From: CAVQGM01 sp963712065
GTDB lineage: Bacteria > Actinomycetota > Acidimicrobiia > Acidimicrobiales > Acidimicrobilacustridaceae
DNA: 64,000 nucleotides
Assembly: GCA_963712065.1 (NCBI GenBank)
Contig: CAVQGM010000001.1
Span: 1,178,001 to 1,242,000 of the forward strand
Direction of reading: 5' to 3'
Shown here: one piece after another, positions 43,680 to 50,707 of the stretch
How positions within the stretch are numbered: the first letter of the stretch is position 1
How the letters are laid out: each line of letters opens with the position of its first letter
The notes under the pieces: generated by a model
What the model was told of the DNA's origin: nothing
Seen by the model: the letters and a program-made list of their open reading frames with translations, nothing else
Databases searched by the model: none
Program-made: the position numbers and the translations under genes

Positions 43680-44678
43680 TCAGCGATCGACCGGCTCGGC
43701 GCACCACGCGGCGGCGGCCCGAGCCAGGGCAAGGGCCACGTCGGCGCCCCGCCGGACCACCTCGTCGGCCGGGCCCAGGTAGCACATGACCGCCGGCATC
43801 CGGGTCTCCCGAAGGATCGGCAGCCGCATGCCCTGGACCGGGTAGCACGCGAGCGGGAGCGCGGTCAGGGCACGGGCGACCTCTTCGGCCAGGCGCTGAC
43901 CGCCGTTCGACACGAAGCCCTCGGTCGCGTAGTAGGCGATCCGACACGGTCCCCGCTCGTCGACGGCCAGGCCGATGAAGGCGGTCACGTCGGCGTCGTT
44001 GGCGGCGACGGCCTGGTGGGAGGGGTCAGGGTGGGTGAGCACGACGGTGGTGGCCCCCTCGTCGTGGAGCGCGCGCGCCACGGCATTGGCCATCGCCGCC
44101 AGTCCGCCACCCTCGCCGATCGCCATCCGTCGCCCGGCCAGTGCCCGGGGGGCCTGGCGCAGCACCTCCCGCTCGCGGACGCCGGCGACCAGCTCGGACT
44201 GGTCGGTGCGGGAGCCGAGCCGATCGAGGGTGGCGAGCACGTCGCGACCGCACACGCCGTCCGACGTGAGCCCGGCGTTGCGCTGGAAGTCCTTGACCGC
44301 TCGCTCCGTGTCGGGTCCGAAGATCCCATCGACCCGTCCGGCGTCGAACCCGAGGGCGCCGAGCTTGCGCTGTACGTCGGCCACGTCGTCGCCCCGCAGC
44401 ATGGGGGAGCGGAGGTAGAGGAGCCGGTCTCCGAGATGCCAACCGGCCTCGACGAGCGCCGCCCACGTGGCTCGGTCGCACGTGCCGGTGACCAGCAGGC
44501 CTCGGGCCTCCTGGAACCGGCGGACGGCCTGCTCCGTGCTCGCGCCGAGGCGCCCGTACTCGGAGGGGGACGGGTCGAACCCGGCTGCCGTCAACCGGCG
44601 CTGGAGATCCCGCACCGCCTCACCGGCGGCGCCCGGCGCGAGGGGCAGGATGTCGTCGGGGGCGGGCGGGGTCGGCAC
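43680..44678 (-). CDS. cwlM: CwlM-like peptidoglycan-binding protein with degenerate amidase domain
   Basis: 332 residues, GTG start 19 bases after trxA. Two PG_binding_1 domains are at about residues 14-75 (GAAGEAVRDLQRRLTAAGFDP, TEQAVRRFQEARGL) and 88-155 (GDDVADVQRKLGALGFDAGRVDGIFGPDTERAVKDFQRNAGL). The C-terminal half has the outline of an Amidase_3 domain but its zinc and catalytic residues are gone: MAIGEGGG stands where DPGHGG is expected, AFIGLAVDE where a SxHxD/N is expected, and MPAVMCYLG where the PAVxxELG glutamate is expected. Mycobacterial CwlM, encoded at the same place, is a cytoplasmic regulator of MurA rather than a hydrolase. No signal peptide is seen here either. Confidence 0.85.
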   Translation of the reverse strand: MPTPPAPDDILPLAPGAAGEAVRDLQRRLTAAGFDPSPSEYGRLGASTEQAVRRFQEARGLLVTGTCDRATWAALVEAGWHLGDRLLYLRSPMLRGDDVADVQRKLGALGFDAGRVDGIFGPDTERAVKDFQRNAGLTSDGVCGRDVLATLDRLGSRTDQSELVAGVREREVLRQAPRALAGRRMAIGEGGGLAAMANAVARALHDEGATTVVLTHPDPSHQAVAANDADVTAFIGLAVDERGPCRIAYYATEGFVSNGGQRLAEEVARALTALPLACYPVQGMRLPILRETRMPAVMCYLGPADEVVRRGADVALALARAAAAWCAEPVDR

Positions 44679-44697
44679 GGAGGAACGGGACCCCGGA

Positions 44698-45024
44698 TCA
44701 GAGGAAGCTGCTCAGCTCCTCGAGCAACTGGCCTTTGCCCTTGGCTCCGATGATCCGGGCCGCCTCGGACCCATCGCGGAAAACGATCATCGTGGGGATG
44801 CTCATCACTCCGAAGCGGCGGGCGAGGTCGGGGTTGTCGTCGACGTTGAGCTTGGCGATCCGGATCTTGCCGGCGTGCTCGGTGGCGATCTCCTCGAGCA
44901 CCGGGGCGATCATCTTGCACGGCCCGCACCACTCGGCCCAGAAGTCCACGAGCACGGGCTCGGTGGCGCCCTTGACGACCTCGTCGAAGGTCGCATCGGA
45001 CAGGGTGGTCAGGTTCTCGGCCAT
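44698..45024 (-). CDS. trxA: Thioredoxin
   Basis: 108 residues, ATG with GAGGAG upstream. The redox centre is FWAEWCGPCKMIAPVLEEIA (WCGPC) and the cis-Pro loop is SIPTMIVFRDG; length and both motifs are standard. It reduces protein disulfides using TrxB, whose gene is directly upstream on the same strand. A 9-bp inverted repeat with a 26-base loop (45058-45066 with 45093-45101) lies in the leader, next to a TAGCCT hexamer. Confidence 0.97.
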   Translation of the reverse strand: MAENLTTLSDATFDEVVKGATEPVLVDFWAEWCGPCKMIAPVLEEIATEHAGKIRIAKLNVDDNPDLARRFGVMSIPTMIVFRDGSEAARIIGAKGKGQLLEELSSFL

Positions 45025-45136
45025 GGTTCTCCTCGTTCGGTTCGGGACCCCCGTGGGCCTCGCCCCAACCGCGTGACGCCGGTGGGCATTCCGGGGCGAG
45101 GCTAGCGCGGGTGGTCGGAGGCGCCGGTGGGGGTGA

Positions 45137-46114
45137 TCACCGTTCGTTGGCGGTGTCGGCCTCGAGCCAGCGCTCGGCGTCGATCGCGGCCATGCACCCG
45201 GATCCGGCCGCGGTGATCGCCTGGCGGTAGGTGTGGTCCTGGACGTCGCCGCAGGCGAAGACGCCCTCGACGTTGGTGGCGGTGCCGTCACGGGTGATCA
45301 GGTACCCGTTGTCCTCCATGTCGAGCTGACCCTTGAACAGGTCGGTGTTGGGCTTGTGCCCGATGGCCACGAACAGGCCGGTGACGGGCAGGGTCTCGCG
45401 CTCGCCCGTCCGCACGTCGTCCACCACGACCCCCTCGACCGTCTGCTCGCCGATGACGTCGACCACGGTGGCGTTCCAGCGGAACGAGATCTTGTCGTTG
45501 GCGCGCGCCCGGTCCTGCATGATCTTCGACGCGCGGAGTGCGTCGCGGCGGTGGATGATCGTCACCGACCGGGCGAACTTGGTGAGGAAGATGGCCTCCT
45601 CGAGCGCCGAGTCGCCCCCGCCGACCACGGCGATGTCGTGGTCGCGGAAGAAGAAGCCGTCACAGGTCGCGCAGGTGGACAGGCCATGGCCGATGAGCCG
45701 GGACTCGGCCTCGAGGCCGAGCATCAGCGACTGGGCACCGGTCGACACGATCACCGATCGGGCCCGGAAGGTGGGCTCGGTGGCGTCGGGATCGCCGAGC
45801 CACACGCCGAACGGTCGGGCCGACAGATCGACCTTCGAGACCTTGCGGGTGAGGATCTCGGCCCCGAACCGCAGCGCCTGCTCGCGGAACCGGGTCATGA
45901 GCTCCGGCCCCATGATCCCCTCGGGGAACCCGGGGAAGTTCTCGACCTCGGTGGTGAGCATGAGCTGCCCACCGGGCTGGTCGCTCGTCGAGGACGGCTC
46001 GCCCTCGATGACGAGTGGTGCCAGGTTGGCCCGAGCGGTGTAGATCGCCGCCGTCAGACCGGCCGGACCCGACCCGATGATGATCACGTCTCTCACGTCG
46101 CTCTGGCCGGGCAT
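45137..46114 (-). CDS. trxB: Thioredoxin-disulfide reductase
   Basis: 325 residues, ATG with GGAGG upstream. FAD site VIIIGSGPAGLTAAIYTARANLAPLVIEG, redox Cys pair STCATCDGFFF (CATC), NADPH site VAVVGGGDSALEEAIFL with HRRDALRAS, and the C-terminal GVFACGDVQDHTYRQAITAAGSGCMAAIDAERWL. It moves electrons from NADPH to thioredoxin. trxB-trxA-cwlM in this order matches Rv3913-Rv3915 of Mycobacterium tuberculosis. Confidence 0.97.
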   Translation of the reverse strand: MPGQSDVRDVIIIGSGPAGLTAAIYTARANLAPLVIEGEPSSTSDQPGGQLMLTTEVENFPGFPEGIMGPELMTRFREQALRFGAEILTRKVSKVDLSARPFGVWLGDPDATEPTFRARSVIVSTGAQSLMLGLEAESRLIGHGLSTCATCDGFFFRDHDIAVVGGGDSALEEAIFLTKFARSVTIIHRRDALRASKIMQDRARANDKISFRWNATVVDVIGEQTVEGVVVDDVRTGERETLPVTGLFVAIGHKPNTDLFKGQLDMEDNGYLITRDGTATNVEGVFACGDVQDHTYRQAITAAGSGCMAAIDAERWLEADTANER

Positions 46115-46195
46115 GTCATCCTCCGTGCAGCGGTCGCCGATGGGAACACCGGCGCCGGGGCGCGCATTCCCCCCGGGGTACCTGTGGGTCAGTGG

Positions 46196-46597
46196 TCAGC
46201 GGGTCGACGGGGCGAGGACGTAGCGCTTGCGGAACACGGCCACCCCCGCGATCAGGCAGATCAGGCCGAGCGTGAGGTAGGTGAGCCAGACACCGCCCCA
46301 CGGGAGCGCCCACTCGTAGAACTCGGTCATGGCCCGGACCAGCGCGAGGTAGACGAGCACGAGGATCGTGCCGGCGAGCACTGCGGCGAGCAGCCCGTAC
46401 ACGGCGCCGCGGGCGACCTGGGTCGCGGGGGCCACCGTCTTGGCCTTCACCTGGTCGACCACGTTGACGATCGTGTCGGCGGCCTGGGCGGGCCAGTCGC
46501 CGCCGGTGAGGGTCTCGGGCCCGCTGGGTGGGGGCAGGGCCGGCGGCATCGAGGTCACGGGCGGGACGGGTCGCGGGGTCCCGTCGGTCATGGCCAT
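46196..46597 (-). CDS. Small two-helix membrane protein, holin-superfamily-like, function unknown
   Basis: 133 residues (or 131 from the second ATG). The first 40 residues are Pro-rich, then VDQVKAKTVAPATQVARGAVYGLLAAVLAGTILVLVYLALVRAMTEFYEW and a second helix VWLTYLTLGLICLIAGVAVFRKRYVLAP. The arrangement resembles the actinobacterial phage-holin-family/DUF1469 proteins of the envelope. TACGCT lies six bases before the ATG, so a leaderless transcript is likely, separate from the sigma-anti-sigma operon. It sits between trxB and the anti-sigma gene. Confidence 0.6.
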   Translation of the reverse strand: MAMTDGTPRPVPPVTSMPPALPPPSGPETLTGGDWPAQAADTIVNVVDQVKAKTVAPATQVARGAVYGLLAAVLAGTILVLVYLALVRAMTEFYEWALPWGGVWLTYLTLGLICLIAGVAVFRKRYVLAPSTR

Positions 46598-46619
46598 GGC
46601 CGAAGCGTACCAGCGGTGG

Positions 46620-47570
46620 TCAGAGTGGAAGGCGGGCGACGACCGCGCAGGTCGTCGGGTCGACGACGACGACCTGCGAGGTGCCGTCGGCGGTGTCGAC
46701 CACGTACACGGCGCGCGGCACGCCGGCGATGGTGGCCTCGGCCGTGGCCCGCGGCGCCACCCCGCCGGCTTCGGTCACCTCGTCCAGGCACGCGTCGGTC
46801 GCGGCGGCGGCGACGGGCGGACCGGGGGCCACGGTGGTGGTGGGCGGGTCGGGGGCGGTCACCGCGGCCGTCGAGGTGGGGGCCTCGGACGCCTCGGGAG
46901 CGGCCATCGACGCTCGGGCCACCAGGGCGGCGTCGACTCGCACGCGCAGCGCGTCGGGGTCGGCGACGGCTCCCAGGTCCCCGAGATCGGTCGGCGCCGC
47001 GTCGGGGACGGTCGTCGGCGTGACGCCGGGATCGGCGGCCGAGGCCCCGCCGTCGGGCGTCGCCTCGGCGGTGGCGGCCGCGGGTTCCCGAGCCGCGTCG
47101 CCGGTGTCGGCCGCGACCACGGTGGACGTCGGTTCCGCCCGGGCGGCGGCGGTCTCGTCGTCACCGGGGTCGGTCGATCTGGTGAGCACGGCGACGAGCA
47201 CGGGCAGGACGAGGACCAGGACGGCGATGGCGGCGGCGGCGGCGAAGGTCCGGGTGGTGCGTCGTCGTCGGCGGGTGGCCAGCTCGGTGACCGCGGTGGC
47301 CCGATCGCCGGGCGCGGCCGGGGTCGTCTGCGTCTCCCACGCGGCACGAGCCGCCGCCAGGTGGCGGTCCTCGAGGGTCGGGTCGACGGTGACGGGCTCG
47401 GCGACCCGGGCGGCGACGGCGCCGAGGACCCCGACGCGGGCCCGCAGCACCGGGTCGGCCTCGACGCGGGCCACCTCGGCCGGGGTGGCCTCGCCGTCGA
47501 GGACGGCGCTCACCACCTCGTCGTCCGACGAGGGTTGCTCGGATGGCACGGGGGCGGAACGGTCGGTCAT
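46620..47570 (-). CDS. Membrane-bound putative anti-sigma factor (RsmA position)
   Basis: 316 residues; the ATG overlaps the stop of the ECF sigma gene (ATGA), implying translational coupling. The first 90 residues are an acidic helical domain (DDEVVSAVLDGEATPAEVARVEADPVLRARVGVLGAVAARVAEPV) of the kind that clamps ECF factors, without zinc ligands. One membrane helix follows a basic run (RRRRRTTRTFAAAAAIAVLVLVLPVLVAVLTR), then a long Ala/Thr/Pro outer linker and a small C-terminal domain with two Cys (DACLDEVTEAGG and TTCAVVARLPL) that could form a disulfide. The position corresponds to Rv3912, the anti-SigM factor. Confidence 0.75.
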   Translation of the reverse strand: MTDRSAPVPSEQPSSDDEVVSAVLDGEATPAEVARVEADPVLRARVGVLGAVAARVAEPVTVDPTLEDRHLAAARAAWETQTTPAAPGDRATAVTELATRRRRRTTRTFAAAAAIAVLVLVLPVLVAVLTRSTDPGDDETAAARAEPTSTVVAADTGDAAREPAAATAEATPDGGASAADPGVTPTTVPDAAPTDLGDLGAVADPDALRVRVDAALVARASMAAPEASEAPTSTAAVTAPDPPTTTVAPGPPVAAAATDACLDEVTEAGGVAPRATAEATIAGVPRAVYVVDTADGTSQVVVVDPTTCAVVARLPL

Positions 47571-48178
47571 GGCGTGTCGGTTCCGACGCTCCTCGAGGGG
47601 TCCTGGTTCCCGGCGTCGTCGACGCCGGCGGGTCGGCCGAGGGCGTCGGCAAGGGCCGCCCGCCCCCGGGCGATGCGGGATCGGACCGTCCCGGCGGGCA
47701 CCTCGAGGACCTCGGCGATGGCGGCGTAGTCGAGGCCGAGCTGGTCGCGGAGCACGACCGCGGCCCGGTAGTCGGCGGGGAGCGCGGCGAGCGCGTCCTC
47801 GAGGGCGAGCCGGTCGGTGACCGACTGGTCGAGGGAGGGGGGGCCGCCGTCGGGCCGGCCGACGTCGATGCCGTCGGCGTCCGGGTCGACCGGCCGGGGC
47901 CTGCGCCCTCGTCGGCGCAGCTCGTCGAGGCAGGCGTTGGTGACCACCCGGTAGGCCCAGCTGGTGAACGCCGCACGCCCGTCGAAGCGGGGCAGGCCCC
48001 GGACGACGGCGATCAGGGCGTCCTGGGTGGCGTCGTCGGCGTCGGCGGCGTTGCCGGTGAGCCGCCGGCACAGCCCGTGGATGGAGGCGTAGTGGCGGCG
48101 GAGGAGGGCGTCGAGGGCGGCACCGTCACCGGCCTGGGCGGCTGCCACCAGCGTCGCGTCGTCGGCCGCCGGCGTCAC
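47567..48178 (-). CDS. ECF sigma factor, SigM-like position
   Basis: 203 residues from the GTG at 48178, which overlaps the kinase stop (GTGA). Region 2 is GAALDALLRRHYASIHGLCRRLTGNAADADDATQDALIAVVRGLPRFDGRAAFTSWAYRVVTNACLDELRRRGRR and region 4 is DRLALEDALAALPADYRAAVVLRDQLGLDYAAIAEVLEVPAGTVRSRIARGRAAL. The gene order kinase-sigma-anti-sigma-trxB parallels Rv3910-sigM-Rv3912-trxB2. In mycobacteria SigM responds to envelope state. Coupling to a membrane kinase upstream is notable. Confidence 0.9.
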   Translation of the reverse strand: MTPAADDATLVAAAQAGDGAALDALLRRHYASIHGLCRRLTGNAADADDATQDALIAVVRGLPRFDGRAAFTSWAYRVVTNACLDELRRRGRRPRPVDPDADGIDVGRPDGGPPSLDQSVTDRLALEDALAALPADYRAAVVLRDQLGLDYAAIAEVLEVPAGTVRSRIARGRAALADALGRPAGVDDAGNQDPSRSVGTDTP

Positions 48179-49821
48179 GCCACGGGGGTGAGCTCGGCGA
48201 TCTCGACCCGACCGGGGCCCTCGCCGAGATCGGTGATCCACAGCAGCACCCACCGACCCTCGGCGCCGTCGAGCGCGAAGGTCGCGTCGCCGTCGATGCC
48301 CGATGCCGACGTCACCGGCTCGCCCCAGCCGACCAGGTCGTCGGCGGCCCGGTCGGCGACGTAGACCTGCGCCGCCCAGCCGGTCGAGGGCGAGCGGACG
48401 GTGAGGGTGTCGAGCGCCTGTCCACCGTCGAGCTGGACGGCCAGGCCGACGCCGGGCTTCAGGTTGCCGAACGATCGCGAGTCGTAGCGCTCGGTGCGCC
48501 AGGCGGTGGTGGGGTCGCCGTCGACGGCCGCCGGTGCCAGGGCATCGTTCTCGCCGTCCCCGCCGACGGGGTCGAACGCCCGTACCGACATCACCGGCAC
48601 CGGTGCGGTGGGGGTCGGGTCGGGCTCGACGGCGTCGAGCAGGTCATCGCCGGCCCGGGTCCGCGTGACCAGCAGGGCGGCGACGACGAGGGCGACGACG
48701 ACCGCCAGGCCGACGACGGTGGCCACGACCCACCGGCGTCGACGGCGCGTCACGGGCCCGACCGGCGGCTCGACCGGGTCGGTGGGGCTCGGCGTCGGCG
48801 TCGGCGGTACCGCCGTGGTCGCATCGCGTGGTGCAGCGGCGGCCACGGTGAGGTCGGTGACCACGGTGCGGTCGGCGTCGGGCCCGGTGGTCGGCACCCG
48901 GGTGCGGCCCGTCGCCAGCAGTGCGGCTCGGAGCTCGGCGACCGAGGCGAACCGGTCCTCGGGCCGTCGGGCCATGGCCCGGACCACGGCGTCGTCGAGG
49001 GCGTCGGGCACCTCGGGGCGGGCCGTCGAGGCGCGGGGCGGCTCCTGGTGCAGGCGGGCCAGTGCGGTGGCAGCGGCGCTGTCACCCTGGAACGGCGGGC
49101 AACCGCACAGCGCTTCGTACAGCACGACGCCGAGCGCGTACTGGTCGGTGCGGGGGTCGACCGGTTCGCTGGCCACCTGCTCGGGCGCCAGGTACTTGAC
49201 CGTGCCGAGCATGATCCCCGTGGTGGTGAGGTCGCCGCTGTCGCGCACCTTGGCGATGCCGAAGTCGGTCACGACGACGCGGCCGTCGTCGCACAGCAGG
49301 ATGTTCGCCGGCTTGATGTCGCGGTGGACCACCCCGGCGGCGTGGGCGGTCTGGAGCGCGTCGGCGACGTCGGCGCCGATGTCGACCACCTCGGCGGGAT
49401 CGAGCCGGCCTCGCTCGTCGAGGAACTCCCGGAGCGTGCGGCCGTGCAGCAGCTCCATCACGATGGCCTCGGTGCCCCGATCGGAGCACGTGTCGAAGAT
49501 GGCGATGATCGACGGATGGCGGAGCCGGGCGGCGGCGATGGCCTCGGCGCGGAACCGCTGCCGGAACGTCTCGTCGGCCGCCAGGTGGGGGTGGAGCACC
49601 TTGATCGCGACCCGCCGCTGGAGCACCTGGTCGATGCCCTCCCAGACCTCGGCCATCCCGCCGCTGGCGAGGAGGGAGCGGGCCTCGTAGCGACCGGCGA
49701 TCACCGTGCCGGGACGGAGCATCTCCCGGTCGCCGCCGGTCGGGCGGGGGGTCGGCCGCTCGTCGGGCCCGTCGTCGTGACCGGGCGCGATCGCGGCAGG
49801 GGTTCCGGGCGCGTCGGGCAC
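48175..49821 (-). CDS. Membrane Ser/Thr protein kinase with extracellular discoidin-like domain
   Basis: 548 residues from the GTG at 49821, with TACGGT (49834-49829) seven bases upstream, so probably leaderless. The Hanks kinase domain (about 40-310) is complete: LLASGGMAEVW loop, VAIKVLHPHL (Lys 74), HRDIKPANILL (Asp 168), TDFGIAK (Asp 186), GTVKYLAPEQ. A basic stop-transfer (RRRRR) and one helix at about 364-386 follow. The outer part (about 400-548) has WRTERYDSRSFGNLKPGVGLAVQLDGGQALDTLTVRSPSTGWAAQVYV and RWVLLWITDLG, a discoidin/NPCBM-like beta sandwich. The C-terminal half of Mycobacterium MviN (Rv3910) has the same layout at the same locus. The MurJ part is absent here. Confidence 0.88.
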   Translation of the reverse strand: MPDAPGTPAAIAPGHDDGPDERPTPRPTGGDREMLRPGTVIAGRYEARSLLASGGMAEVWEGIDQVLQRRVAIKVLHPHLAADETFRQRFRAEAIAAARLRHPSIIAIFDTCSDRGTEAIVMELLHGRTLREFLDERGRLDPAEVVDIGADVADALQTAHAAGVVHRDIKPANILLCDDGRVVVTDFGIAKVRDSGDLTTTGIMLGTVKYLAPEQVASEPVDPRTDQYALGVVLYEALCGCPPFQGDSAAATALARLHQEPPRASTARPEVPDALDDAVVRAMARRPEDRFASVAELRAALLATGRTRVPTTGPDADRTVVTDLTVAAAAPRDATTAVPPTPTPSPTDPVEPPVGPVTRRRRRWVVATVVGLAVVVALVVAALLVTRTRAGDDLLDAVEPDPTPTAPVPVMSVRAFDPVGGDGENDALAPAAVDGDPTTAWRTERYDSRSFGNLKPGVGLAVQLDGGQALDTLTVRSPSTGWAAQVYVADRAADDLVGWGEPVTSASGIDGDATFALDGAEGRWVLLWITDLGEGPGRVEIAELTPVA

Positions 49822-49828
49822 CGCGCCA

Positions 49829-49834
49829 ACCGTA
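49829..49834 (-). promoter_or_regulatory. -10 element of a probable leaderless promoter (kinase-sigma-anti-sigma operon)
   Basis: TACGGT on the minus strand, seven bases before the GTG at 49821. The three genes that follow are joined by four-base overlaps, so this would drive all of them. Confidence 0.5.
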
Positions 49835-49870
49835 CCGGTGCGGGTGGGCGGGGTGGCGCAGCCCTCCGTG

Positions 49871-50707
49871 CTACTCGACGTAGCAGACGCCGACGATCCC
49901 GGGGCCGCCGTGCGTGCCGATGACGGCACCGATCTTGCCGGTGCGGATCTGGTCACGGGTGAACGCGGGGGCGAGGGAGTCGACGAACGCGTCGTAGTCG
50001 GCGGCTTCGCTGTGCATGACCGCCAGGTGCTCGACGTTGGGGGCGTCCACGAGGACGGCCTTCAGGGCCTCGAGCGACTTCTTCCGGGTGCGGTGCTTGC
50101 CCGCCTCCTCCACCTTGCCGTCGACGATCGAGATCATGGGCTTGATCGACAGCATCGAGCCGAGCAGGGCCTGGGCGTTGCCGATGCGGCCGCCCTTCTT
50201 CAGGTTGTCGAGGGTGTCGAGCACGGCGACGATGCGGGTGCGTCCCGCCAGGTCGTCGACGCAGGCGACGACCTCGTCGACGCTGCCGCCCTCCCGGGCG
50301 ACGCGGGCCGCTTCCAGCACCTGGGTGCCGAGCCCGCCGGTGATCGAGCGGGAGTCGATCACCCGCACGTCGACGGCGCCGTCGAGGGCTTTCTGGGCGG
50401 CGAGCGCGGACTGCATGGTGGCCGACAGCTCGCTCGACAGGTTGATGCAGACGACCGCGTCGGCGCCCTCGTCGGCGGCCCGTCGGAACGCCGCCTCGAA
50501 CGCCCCGGGGGCGGGGGCGGCGGTCTCGGGGAGGGCGGCGGACGACGCCATGCGCCGGTAGAACTCGTCGACCGAGAGCTCCTCGCGGTCGACGAACTCG
50601 TCGTCGCCGATGCGGATCGACAGCGGCACGACGATCACGTCGTTGGCGGCGACCTCTTCGTCGGAGAGGTCGCAGGCGCTGTCAGTGACGATGCGGACTC
50701 CGGGCAT
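49871..50707 (-). CDS. DegV family fatty-acid-binding protein
   Basis: 278 residues, ATG with GAGGGGG upstream. DegV/FakB signatures: VRIVTDSACDLSDEEVAANDVIVVPLSIRIGDDEFVDRE at the start, INLSSELSATMQSALAA with VRVIDSRSITGGLG, and DTLDNLKKGGRIGNAQALLGSMLSIKPMISIVDGKVE, ending GTHGGPGIVGVCYVE. FakB proteins hold a fatty acid for phosphorylation by a FakA kinase; no fakA lies here. Its start overlaps the 3' end of the DUF6049 gene by 26 bases. Confidence 0.92.
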   Translation of the reverse strand: MPGVRIVTDSACDLSDEEVAANDVIVVPLSIRIGDDEFVDREELSVDEFYRRMASSAALPETAAPAPGAFEAAFRRAADEGADAVVCINLSSELSATMQSALAAQKALDGAVDVRVIDSRSITGGLGTQVLEAARVAREGGSVDEVVACVDDLAGRTRIVAVLDTLDNLKKGGRIGNAQALLGSMLSIKPMISIVDGKVEEAGKHRTRKKSLEALKAVLVDAPNVEHLAVMHSEAADYDAFVDSLAPAFTRDQIRTGKIGAVIGTHGGPGIVGVCYVE

